A program made the translations under genes and the position numbers. From contig NC_092568.1 of NCBI RefSeq assembly GCF_037975245.1, positions 2,854,001-2,914,000 of the forward strand: a stretch of 60,000 nt of DNA, written 5' to 3'. Positions 22,082-33,927 of this stretch are shown piece by piece. Under the pieces are notes generated by a model, which was not told the origin of the DNA, ran no database searches, and saw only the letters and a list, made by a program, of their open reading frames with translations. This DNA is from Apostichopus japonicus. Lineage: Eukaryota > Echinodermata > Holothuroidea > Aspidochirotida > Stichopodidae. The first letter of the stretch is position 1; the number at the start of each line of letters is the position of its first letter.

Positions 22082-24190
22082 TTAACAACAGTAAAGAATA
22101 AAAAATAACTTTATATTAAAAGTCAATAAGGAAACCATGGAAGCCAGTATATCTTCCAAATACCTTCTGATAAAAATTTTTGAGCAATATATTTTTTGTA
22201 AAACAATGTACTCTTTCAAATAATTAAGCAAACCATTAACCGTAGGGATACTCTTAGCTTTCTTACGATCAAAGATGTACCTTTTTATTAAAATGAGAAT
22301 TAAATTAAGTTCACAAGTGCATTTTCCCCCAAAACAGAACAACAGAAGCTTCACTTAGGTCTATTTGAATGCCCGCTTTGTGAAGAACATTACGGAAATA
22401 TTTACAGAATATTTGTGCAAAATTGCAATGAAGAAACAGATGTTAAATCGATTCGATACAAATTATGCAAAATGAGCATTTTAATATTGTTTTAATAGTA
22501 TGAAGATACTTGTTTGTCGGTATAATTCTATGGAGTAATCGACACTGAAACCAATGAATAGAAACATCATAGAAAGAAATGAAAGGAATGGAACAGTATA
22601 AGTTTCATGACTCATTTGTAAAGTTAAAAGTCTCACCCCAATTTAAATATGATTTACTCAGGCTGCAAAACAGGTTTAACCAAATTGGGGTGAACGGATT
22701 TTACATGTAAAATAACCGTCAGTCAGTAACATATTATACAAACTATTAATAGGATTTATATAAACATTGATCAACGTTATTGATGACCTTATCCCAAGTA
22801 GATTTAATAGCTCATTTATTACTCCTTGATACTCCAAAAAATGAGTAGTTAACAAAAATTTCTTAATAAATTGATCAATTTGGTAAAAGGCACCATCATT
22901 GATAAAATAAATTCCACGACTAGTCTAATGCTAATAAGCAAAGGGCTTGTTATCAACTTCAATGTTAATATTGTTCCAAATTGGTTGGCAAAGAAATAGA
23001 GAATTCTCGTAGCTAAGATTACAATTGAAATTTAACAGATAGTAGTATATGTTGCATGAAAGACATCCAGCCAGAATCAATTGGTAACTTTTAAGCAAGC
23101 AAGCTTGATAAAATAGTCACCGGTAATTACAAAATCATCAATGTCTATTTTTTATTATTCTTCAGAATATCACTATAAACGAGACTGCCACTACGGCTTT
23201 CCCACAAACGTGCAAAATTAACATCTTTTAAAGCCAAACAATACATCGAGAAGTCAACCATCCCAAGACTGAATTTGCTGCTTGCATTGTTGTCTAATTC
23301 TAAAAGGTCTACCACATTGCCCCAGTTCTGCTAGAAAATACCAAGGCTGGTCACCTACGGACACAAACAAATTGTTATGTTCCATCTTTCATCTAGAACA
23401 GGGGTGGGCAACCTACGGCCAGGGGGCCACATGCGGCCCGCCAGTGATTATTTTGTGGCCCCTGAGATGTCTCGAGAAAAAGGAAAAAAATCAATCTATT
23501 TTCCATCATCACAAAAAACGAGCTAACTGCTTAGAATTTATCGGCACTAATGATGCTGTCAGGTAGGCCTTTTATCCCCATTAATTATCAACTGTACTGT
23601 ATTGACATTATGTTTTTGTGAATACAGATTAAGTACACACACCTATTGCTTGAGAGTCCTTGGAAGCAAAGGTTTGAAATCAACAGCAGGTCCTTGGTTA
23701 GGTGCGGCCCAGTCAATTTTTCACTCCTTATATCTGACCCATTCATTCAAAAAGGTTGCCCACCCCTGATCTAGGAGGATTATGTCAATGGAGAGGAAAA
23801 TAATTTTAGAAACTTGTAACAATTTTTAGCTAAAACTTTGCAGCAACACTAATGACCTTGAACAAAGTGTAAAAGTGAAACATAATCACATATTTCAATA
23901 TTTTGTGCAAGTGGAAAAACCAGGTTTATAAAAGTAGTCCATAGTTTTGAAATTGTTTGTAAAGATTTAGTCTCTTTTACTTCCAATTTGTAACCTTCGA
24001 TTTTTTCAAGAATTTTGTCAGTTAAGTTTGTTATTCTTGGTTTGAAGGAAGATTGATTTTGAAAGAAATTTTCAATATTTATAACTTCATGAAAGCATAT
24101 GTTGCTAATATCAAGAAGCTCCATTTGAGCAGAAAATGGTGCAGAACAAATCAAATAAATTTTCGACAAGTATATCTCCATGGAAACCAA
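22082..24190 (-). mobile_element. Decayed L1/Tx1-type LINE (ORF2 3' part)
   Basis: Minus-strand translations show the post-reverse-transcriptase region of L1/Tx1-type ORF2 in the right order but in broken frames. Piece 1 (23145-23327) reads GMVDFSMYCLALKDVNFARLW, cf. the family pattern GGLxMxDxxxxxxALKxxWxxRL. Piece 2 (about 22740-23020) reads PIWNNINI, then RGIYFINDGAFYQIDQF and HFLEYQGVINELL. Piece 3 (22082-22354) reads ILILIKRYIF, then IPTVNGLLNYLKEYIVLQKI, cf. the C-terminal KxxIYxxxxxxxxPxxxxFxxxL motif. In-frame stops occur inside piece 2. The 5' open segment 23849-24190 is probably part of it but not clearly aligned. A hAT element interrupts it at 23399-23768. Confidence 0.75.
23399..23768. 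mobile_element. hAT-type miniature transposon (370 bp)
   Basis: Perfect 16-bp terminal inverted repeats CAGGGGTGGGCAACCT start at 23399 and end at 23768. Flanks ATCTAGAA (23391-23398) and ATCTAGGA (23769-23776) match at 7 of 8 positions, the expected 8-bp hAT target duplication. The CAGGGGTGGGCAAC terminus and adjacent GCGGCCCGC are characteristic of widespread animal hAT (Charlie-like) elements. No transposase is present. It lies inside the decayed LINE, so it inserted later. Confidence 0.9.
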
Positions 24191-26254
24191 ATATAAACTT
24201 ACACACTAAAGGAGCAGATGAAACCTAAAACTTTTATGAACGAAAATCAAATAAGAATTTTGAAGTGGGTCCTTTTGAATCTCTAATTTATCCATGTTCC
24301 TTTAAATGAGTTCTCCTTCTCTAAAGAATGTGCTCCTGTACTTTATGCATCCTTGATCATTTTAATTAATTCACAGCATCCATTAGCTTTTTTTTTTATC
24401 AGAAACTTGTGATTTAAAAAAAATAAATAAACACAAAAGTTATATTTTTGTTAAGCTTCATTTTCTTCCTTTCCTTATCTGTCTGCCAAAGACGTGGCAG
24501 ACTCCATCTCCACCGGAAATGAAGAACTAGATGAACTAGTGAACTAGATCATCTAACGACATCCAGCTGAGGAAAGACCAGCTTCCCTCCCCCCCCCCCA
24601 TTCTAAAAGAACCTACCTCTTTCTGGAAATAGGAATTTTGGTCAGATTTTTTGGTCACCAGTTTTGACTATTTTGATAGACAATTACAAGTAACAATCTT
24701 TACGCAGACCACAATAAAGGGCAATGAAAATGTCCATGATATGTCAGTCATTTTGCATGAATGTATCCCTTAAGAAAATGTTCCTCTTCGACCACAGATC
24801 AAACGTGCCATTTAATTTGGTTTTAAATGTCAACATATTATGGAGAGGAGGTTCTTAGAATTAGATCAAGCTCCCACCGCAGCACTGGGAAGCCTCCTCT
24901 TCATATCGTGCAGCTAGGTCGAGCATTAAAGAGACACTTCATCTCCTGTTTTATCACTTTTTTGGGGAAACAGATACACTTACTGTTTTAGGCAAAGTAG
25001 TTTGGTTTGTACAATTAATTCGGACACAGAAAAAACCAGACCTTTTCTCTGTACAGAGACATATATAGTCAACTTGAAAATATATATTATATTATGGGTG
25101 GGTTGTATTGTGACATCTTTGAGGTTCTTCCAAAATTTTCTCTATAATAAAATTACCGAAATTTGCAACAATTTCTGTGAATGTCAATGAAGTCAAATAC
25201 AATGTTCATTGCAGCAATTTGCAGAATCTTGCGGTCAGCTATGCGGATCAATTTGCCCCTTGTTTCGTGTACTGGCGATTATGCATATTATGTTATTTTG
25301 CTTTACGAAGTGACGAATGGTTTTGAAACATCTATATTCCCGTAAAATAGTTCTACATCCTTTAAATTAATAGAACGGCAATAAAATATAATCTGTTGTC
25401 TGTAACTTAAAACTAGGCGACTGCTTAAAAAGATATTATTTGTGATCAAACATTGAAATCACACACAAATTAGTGAAATGATTTTGGACTGTTATGTATT
25501 TATTTTTTAACGTTCGTCAGTATGCGAAACGGGGCGATTTATACCCCGAGGTGACAAGGGTTCTCTGACAAATGAGAAAACTTCATTTACCTTTCGAAAG
25601 AGATAACAAATGTTTGTAATTAAGATTGCTTTATAACCATTTTACAAATCACTATCCACCACATATTGTCACAGTAAACCATGAATGAATAATTTTAATT
25701 AATGAGAATTTCACGTAGTTGATATTACATTTCAAGTGAGTTTTTTCTTTCTCTTTAATCCATTTCTTCATATCTGGGTCCTCTTTGAATGCTAAGCCCA
25801 CCCTAGCTGTCACACCTAATATCAAATATAATCTGTGACATACTTCAATTGGTGGAGTGACTGACAGTAGGGCTGCATCCTGTTTGTGTGATTCTCCTGA
25901 TTCTCGTAACTGGTTCACAAGTAATAAGTAATTTTTATAGAAATTGTTTGACAGATATTGACACACACACATACACACACAAAAAAGGTGCATTTGGACC
26001 CATTTATGGCTCTTTGAATGAATTTTGTGGTACAAAAGAAGCAGTGATGTGGTTTTAATTTATCCCTTTTTCATGAAACAGTTTCTACATGTACTTAAAA
26101 GCTTTGATTTCTGACAGAACTGTTGTTTGTTTCTTTGTTTGTATGTCCGTAGTTTAGAACCGAGAAGACTCAAAAGTACGCTACAATTAAAGTACAACTT
26201 GCGTATTTGTGCCTCAGGTCTAAAATGTTTGTGGTCGAGTTTCAAATGCTTTTT

Positions 26255-26500
26255 GGTTGAGGTCAAAGGTCATTTGAAGTCAGCTAAATTGAACAAATGA
26301 AAGTTTGTACTCTCAAGAAGGCAAATCTCATTCTGTCTGTTTGGATGGCCCAGATTAGGTATATTTAAAGAAGCCCAACATTGGTTTTGGTTGTGGTCAA
26401 AGGTCTTTTGGTGTCAGCAGAGGCCAAATTGTTAAACCTTGCAAGCACTGTATCTCAAGAAAACTAATTTGGGTATTTCAAATCTATAACATTGATGGAT
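26255..26500 (+). repeat. Two diverged tandem units with AGGTCAAAGGTC core
   Basis: GGTTGAGGTCAAAGGTC at 26255 recurs as GGTTGTGGTCAAAGGTC at 26389, a 134-base period. Both are followed by GTCAGC, then CTCAAGAA about 60-70 bases on. The phrase resembles GGTCAAAGGTCA in the element at 3779-5035, so the two may be related. Confidence 0.5.
26260..26272 (+). promoter_or_regulatory. Perfect DR1 nuclear receptor motif
   Basis: AGGTCA-A-AGGTCA is an exact DR1 motif (two RGGTCA half-sites, one-base spacer). It lies inside the tandem unit at 26255. No gene has been identified next to it, so only sequence matching supports it. Confidence 0.35.
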
Positions 26501-29500
26501 GTAAGACATCTAGGAATGGGGTACACAGGGGGGGGGGGGGGAGGGGTGGAGGGGATGTATAGAGGGTCAATCATTGTGTATTTCCCCTTTATGTTTTAGC
26601 CTGACAGTATGTAAATCAGCAATTCCTTCATGGCTTTGTTTTTCTCTTTTTTATCTTGTGTAATAATGTATAGTACATGGAAAGATACACCGCCGCAAAG
26701 AAGAAGTTGTTCTGATGATCTGAATATAATCGATATGCATATGCATAATCAAATGCTGAATATCCATGACTGATTATCTCTGACGTCCTCAGAAGGTGAT
26801 GACCATTCAGGCTTCTTCTATACGGCCGAGGATCTGCAAATATGCGACAAAGGATTTGGCAACTATGCATATTCAAAGAGCTCTTTTATGATGTGCAGTT
26901 TTGTAAAAGATGATGAGTATGTATTGTGTATTGTCATGTGACTGGATGAATCATGTCCTCAAAGAGCCACAAGTATTTGTAGAAGGTGATAAATATGGAA
27001 GAAGCTTTATCATGAGACACCTTATTATTACATGTGTATCGGTTTATATTCGATAGTGCAATTCCATGAACAAAAGAACACATATATCCTTCTCAATGAG
27101 GAACATTTCCTATGGATATTTCCTTGTGAGGCTATGGATAATTGGGTGCATGAGACTGGATGGATTATTATATTCTCATATAGTGATGAATATTCATGAC
27201 TTACTTGTTCTTGCCAACTGTGTAATATGTTAATGTGATGAATATTCGAGTACTTTAGGAGGCATGGAATCTATTTGTGTTTATGCAAGTAAAGGAGAGA
27301 GATGATGTGATGAGACTAATTATGATTATTGCTGACCTTCAACCATTCAAATAAGATTGTAACTCCTTTTTTTCAGTTATCGTGGTGCTTTAGCTATAGA
27401 AAATTCCTTTCAAACTAATCAGCAAAAAACAAATCTTTTTATTTGTTAAGTGTATCAAAATGTATGTAGATACAATAAGCTAATTTCACTTGATTTTAGT
27501 ATGTATCCTACATACTAAGGTCACTCAGGAATTTTCCATATTTCTCCTTTTTTTTTTCTTTTCTTTTCTTTTCTTTTTTACTTTCACTTTTATTACCTTA
27601 AAACCTTCACTATTCCAAGGTATTTTGGTGAAAAGGGACAAAAATTTTCTTCAGCCAAAATGATGATTAATTTTAATAAACGTATTAGTGTTGTGTTGAG
27701 CAAATTAATACGACCCTTGGTGTACCATTATTTAATGGCTTGTAGAATGCTGTTTGGAGGAAAAGTTAGTATAAAATAAATATGTATCACTTTTTAACAA
27801 ATATTGATGTAATTTTAAACGGTAGAAGCTGGTTCTTTCGAACAAGTGAATTTCATGAGGGATGAATTTAAATTGTACAAAATGTATTTAAATTAATAAT
27901 ATACTTAAAGGGGACATATGTAATGCCTTTACTCGGATAATAACGACCCAACAGCATGGATGCAGTCAAAATCCTTTCAAAAGTTTGACAGCCCTTAAAA
28001 AGAAGAATTTTCACATCAAAGTAATCCTCTCTTCAAGATAGATGAGAATCATCAAAGGTATTAGCTAAAGAAGTGACATCAATAGAGGAATGAATCTATG
28101 TTAGTTATTGCTTGCAGCAGGAGTGTTACTAAAGGTCTAACAGTGGTGGTTGGGAGGGGGGTGGAGGGGTGGTGACACCTCGCATTTTCACCGTACAAAA
28201 ATCTATGATAGTCAAGACAAAAGGTGCGAACCTGACATCCTCTCACAAGATTTTACTTTCCCCCAACAAGTGGTAGAATTTTCGTTAGGAATTTCACTTG
28301 TTTAAAGTTATAATAATTATTCAGTAACCCAAGAAGTCTTCTATTTTGTTTGAAGTTTTTAAATCAAGCATTGCTTGAATTTGTCTATTTGACTAATCAA
28401 TGCTTTACAATGATTTGAAATTTTACCTGAATGTGTTGATTTTGGCAAGTTCACTTTTCTGTGTTATTGTTGCTTCTATGAAAAGAACAAAAGGACTGTA
28501 ACAGGTACAGGACACGTTTGTACTTAATGAGGCAGCAAACCCTCCTCGCTCAGAACTGCTGGGATCTCGATAATTGAAAATGAGTGTGACAAAGTTCACA
28601 GAATTATCAGTTACAAGGTCAATGTGTCTGGTTACTCCTTTCCCCCTCAAGGTCCAGTCACACTAATTACAGACCTGTCCTTTACATATATGAATGGAAG
28701 AGAAATTCTGTGCAGAAATTTCTAATTTCTTCTGCTTCTTTCTTCGTTTGCTTATTTAGCACTCTAGAACTCTTGTTCAGAGAGATTGGTGCTTATGCAA
28801 TGGGACTATGGGCAGGACCGATAGGAGGGGGTCAGGGGTAGGGTGGGCTATGTACAGCCCAGGACCTGGGGGAACTAGCCCAAGGAAGTATAGAGTAAAC
28901 AATAACGCATTTAATAATGGAAACATGACACCTTCAAAAAATGGGGCCCAATGACACGATTGCCCCCAATGTAATGTCTATGGGAGACGATGGGATCTCT
29001 AGACTCCCTTTCCAACGGGACAATCATTTTAGTAGAACTTTTAAACATGCATGTATTCATTTCCCAAACACCCAGTCTCCCTCCACCTCCCCTTCCCCCT
29101 TAATCCTACGTACCCAAGTTATTCTGGTATCACAGTATGTAGTGTATGTTCGCTCTAAAATGCTCACAAATCATTCATCTGGTTTTTACCGGAAGGCATT
29201 GCCTTAACTGAAGTGTGAAATTAACCTCGTCTCTGGGGATCATAACTGAAGAGCTTGTAGTGTTTATACAAATCGGAGTAGCGCCACCGTTTCGGAAAAG
29301 TTTTGTTGGATTCCACCTCTGCTAGTGCAGTGTTGGATTAGCAAGTTTGAGAACTTTATGCCAAACTATGCGTCTATAGATTATTAGTGATTACAGTATT
29401 GGTCACACGGTTACCTGTGTCTATTGTATAGTGATCCTATTTGAGGACAATGAGGTGGAGGGGGTGGGGAGGATAAGGTTCAAACAACGACTGAGAGAAA

Positions 29501-30193
29501 TCGGGACTATTTATCCTTTACTTCAATTGGTACATCATTTGGGTGTACAAATTATAAAGTCATAAATAATCATGACGATGTTAATGTCGGCAAATCGTCA
29601 TAGCAGTTATAGTAACAACATGGACCCGTCCGTGCAAATGGGTAACAGTCGTACTCCCGAATCGTGTCTAATGCTTGCCTAGTAGATATGTTCATACAAT
29701 AGATCATTTAAGTTATGGCCGTGTCGTGTCCTTTCTGGATGACTTGTGCAGGTATCGTTCCACAATTGTTACATTGACCCACACGATATATTCGTAAATA
29801 GATTCCAAGGCCGCTAGAGCGTAGATAGACGTTTTCAACCGATAGGTCGTACTCCACCGTGTGATATATAGATGATGATTTGAACTATCAAAGACACCTG
29901 CAAGTTTTACCCATCATACACGGTGGTTTAGATTTTGAGCTAGAAGTGGTAACTATTCAGCATATAGCTTTGTACGTCCCAAACCATGTGTCGGCTCTCT
30001 CGTGGCGGAAATATTCCTGTTTCACCAACGAATTTCTAAAATGCCTTATATGATCTTTACTCCTGTTGGTTTACACCATCAGTAGTTAATTTCATCCTCT
30101 TTAACATCTGAGCATGAAAAGTGAAGATAATGATGATGACTGAAAATATGCCAAACGTGAAAGTCACTTCAGTAGAACCGAATTTCGGGACTT

Positions 30194-30403
<210 letters not shown>

Positions 30404-30414
30404 GTGTGTGTGTG

Positions 30415-33400
30415 TATATATGTGTACATTTAATAAATACGTTCAATGTCAAGCATGTCTTATCATTTGTCTGCGTATATTTCCTGTGGAAAAAAAACGT
30501 GTTAAAAACAATATCTGGAATTCCTATTTTAATTCACTGTTTTCATTGAACAGATTCAAGGTCCAATTAGTCATCGCAATCTTAAGCACTCACACCCCCC
30601 ATCTAACCCCTTCTCATCTTCTCCTCCTCCTCCACCACCCACACACCCACCCACATTTTGGGGGGAAATTATTTGTCTGGCTACAACTACCAAAATATAC
30701 ACGCTCTTGGGTGTATAGGGAGCATTTACATTTAACATAGTTTTAGCCGCCGTTAGTTTATATCGTGAAATCGTACAATTGATTGCGTCCGCTCAGTTTG
30801 TACGGGGAGTGTGTTTTCCGCATAGGAAACTAAGATTTATTACCTAATCTTACCTTTGCAACTATACAATAAACAGACGACAATATCTTAAAAAAGCAGG
30901 TGGCAATTTCAGTTCACAGTAAATCAATGTCAACGCCTTTGGTGTATATCAAAAGGTTTTCCTGCATCGGAAATATAACAAAATCAATACCGTAAGGGGA
31001 AAGAGTTAACATCTTTTTCCTATTGTGGAAAATTGTCGATCTGAGGGAATCAGGTCCCAGAGCAATCTTCTCTGTGGCCCACCCATAAGAACATATACAA
31101 ATTAGAGCTACCAGAGGGGGTCAATTCACGAAATAAGTTAGGTACGAGGACATGTTAAGTCGAATAACGGAAACATTAGACGGTCAAGTTCATTTTGACT
31201 AATTGTCAATACTACCCTGATTATTTGGACCAGTGAAGGCGAATCAATCGTTTGGTTCTTCCTTTGAACTAAAACAGCTATCCGCAAACCGACGACCATG
31301 ATTTTCCATGACTACTGATCCATGGCCCACCAGACCCCCCCCCCCCCCCGCCCTCAGAATAGATGCTCAAAATGCATGAAAACATAGCATCGGCTGTGGA
31401 ATTTAATCTCCGTCCGTAAGCTCCGGAAAACTTGAAGAGAAATGCTTCAACGTCTGCAAAAATCCAGCGGACCACCGATAATTCTCGGTCACGCCCCAAA
31501 GTTTGCGGACCGTCGTACTAAAGAACAGTAGCATCATCATCATTATTATTATTATTAATATTATTATTATTATTAATATACTTATTATAATTATTATTAT
31601 TATTATCATTATTATAATTATATTATTATCATCATTTATTATTATTATTATTATTATTATCATCATCATTATTACCATTATGGTTGTTTAGTGTGGATAA
31701 AGAGGGGCTAGGACAAAGGTCAGACGAGGGGGTACCGGAAAGGGAAAACCCCAAGAAGTGACCACCAGCGGTCACGTTCCCGAAGACTTCGTGATTTTCG
31801 CATAAAAGGAAACACGCTGAATATGCATGATTGTTTGTTGTTGTTGCTTATTCGGTTATTTTTGTACTGAGGAACCTTTTTGTAAACCATTCTCAACGCG
31901 TTCATGGAGGACTTGTAACCATGAATAAGGTCACTGATTGGAATCCCATTATGACCCAAACATTCTTTGTTCTTTCGATTTTTTTTATGGGCTTGAGATT
32001 TGGTATCAAGTTAACATGTATAAGTAGTCATTAGATTAGGCGGACGCAGTATAGCCTTATATATCCATCTTTTCGCAGGGTGTTATGTTTTCTAGTTGAG
32101 CTGATCATAGTACAATATGAGTTCGTATGTTTCTAGGCAGTGGTTCTCGATAATTGGTATGTGAACAATGCCTGGGAAGTGGATTTGGAAGTTGTAGAAC
32201 GATTCGACTCTGAAAACCCTTTCGTAAATTTTTACACACAACATCTAAGATATTTGATGGCTTTCTGAGTTGTTTTTGTTTCAATTCTTGAGGTTTTGGA
32301 ACCATACCGTAATTTACTGGAGGAAAACTCTCGTGCCCCCACTTCCCATTAGTACCTTCTCTTCTCCCATTCTCTGTCAGAACCAGACCCCACCCCCCCC
32401 CCTTCCCTTCCCCGATCCCAACCATGCCGTTAGGATACATTGCAAATGTCGAGCAACATACATATAGACAATGTATGACGAGAAAAACACGTTTCAACGA
32501 GGTTGTATGACAGGATTTGATGTATTACCTGAGTTCTGACCCAAAAGGCAAAGGCCGACCCGCCGAGATCCTTGGAATTGTTCTTCGATGATTTATTTGC
32601 ATTCGAGGAAATATTGTTTAAATTTCGTTGATCCTTTCAGCAAATACAAAATTGATACGGAGAAAATCATGACGTTTCATTATGATTTATAGATTTATAA
32701 ACTTTCGTCCCAGACAAATTTGTTGGGCATCAGTTTTGTCAATTTTTTTATAAATCAAAGTCAAACATGTTATACGCAATCTCTGATTGTACTACTTTTT
32801 GCTTCATCATATGAAATGATTCTTTCTTTTTTTCACGTCATGCATACCGCTCATAACGAATTTACTCGGTATTTACGCCTAAATTTGTCGTTTTCGCTGA
32901 ATCGAGTAAGTACATGCTTATCCTCATTCGACGTTAAAGCTATATATTGACTTCCAAATAAATGACTCATATACTTCACAAACTATTAGAGAGATTTATA
33001 TAGTCAACCTGGAAACACTGAAGGCACATCGGACTTTCGCGTTTAGCTCATCTATATGACAAATTCAGTGTGCGCATGCGCATGTGCTGCGCATTATACT
33101 TATTGATGACTACATACTAAAATGTGCAGAAAATCGTAAAAATTCAACTCCACATTTTTTTCTTCTTTTAATCAGATACGCTTTACCGCTTGAAAATTGC
33201 TCATTATCACGCGCAATGCCCGTAAGTTTTTACAGTTCTAACTATTACAGTTTAATGCTATGAGCTGTTTAGTGTCAGACTTAGCCATGTATAGGACACG
33301 TCATCATGCTGCTTATACGTTACGAACTTAAGAAGACAATCCAAAACGTTACAGAGGTGCAGTTTACCTTATATTTCTCTATTATTCTTCATATATAACT

Positions 33401-33560
33401 TTAATGAATATGTAATAAAGTTTTCGTTTTAAGTCCTAAATTTTCTAATAATTCTTTCGAAACGATAAGTGAAACTCTGAATCGTGCGTATTAGGCGATG
33501 CTATAGATCCGCATGGAGCTAGAACGCTGTTATAATGATATTCATAACTTGATGGCGTTT
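30415..33560. other. Intergenic, no recognised gene
   Basis: Contains C-runs (31335-31349, 32392-32402), the ATT array at 31531-31682 and a short repeat (32040-32155) with a diverged partner at about 59309. Candidate frames here have no recognisable domains. Confidence 0.5.
31531..31682. repeat. (ATT/ATC)n microsatellite
   Basis: Imperfect ATT trinucleotide array with interspersed ATC and AATAT units. The poly-isoleucine frames across it on both strands are not genes. Confidence 0.95.
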
Positions 33561-33566
33561 ATAACG

Positions 33567-33680
<114 letters not shown>

Positions 33681-33689
33681 GAAATCGTA

Positions 33690-33738
33690 GTGAGTTGGAA
33701 AATCCAGAACAGTGAAAAAACTTCCAGCCTCCACCGGG
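33690..33738 (-). mobile_element. tRNA-derived SINE fragment between (TA)n arrays
   Basis: The reverse complement reads CCCGGTGGAGGCTGGAAG and then TTTTTTCACTGTTCTGG, matching the segment just after the B box of the SINE at 56170-56262 (CCCCGTGGAGGCTGGAAG, TTTTTCCACTGTTCTGG). The tRNA-like head is missing and is replaced by AT repeat. A second AT-rich block begins at 33739. Confidence 0.7.
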
Positions 33739-33768
33739 ATATATATATATATTTTCCGTTATATATTC

Positions 33769-33840
<72 letters not shown>
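33769..33840. repeat. (TA)n microsatellite
   Basis: AT dinucleotide array of about 70 bp, separated from the array at 33567 by the SINE fragment and an AT-rich linker. Confidence 0.97.
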
Positions 33841-33842
<2 letters not shown>

Positions 33843-33852
33843 GAAAAGGTGT

Positions 33853-33927
33853 AAAATGTACAATTTCTATGTGTTTTTCTACTATAGACAACTATAGACC
33901 GAAAAACACATAGAAATTGTACATTTT
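33853..33927. repeat. Perfect 27-bp inverted repeat, 21-bp loop
   Basis: Left arm 33853-33879 (starts AAAATGTACAATTTC, ends GTGTTTTTC) is exactly the reverse complement of the right arm 33901-33927. The 21-base loop itself contains CTATAG twice. The arms are A/T-rich with no matching transposon terminus. It could fold as RNA or cruciform; no gene is known here. Confidence 0.9.

Larger units (their letters stand above)
24191..30180. other. Intergenic, no recognised gene
   Basis: AT-rich sequence with C- or G-runs (24587, 26530, 28150), a short TTTTC run near 27555 and the DR1-bearing tandem units at 26255-26500. A minus-strand frame near 29690-29870 is free of stops for about 50 codons and contains GQCNNCGTIPAQVIQ, but it has no start or recognisable domain. 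Nothing else is supported. Confidence 0.5.

Noticed and set aside
31403-31691. Poly-isoleucine frames on both strands
   Set aside because: Produced by an ATT/ATC trinucleotide array.
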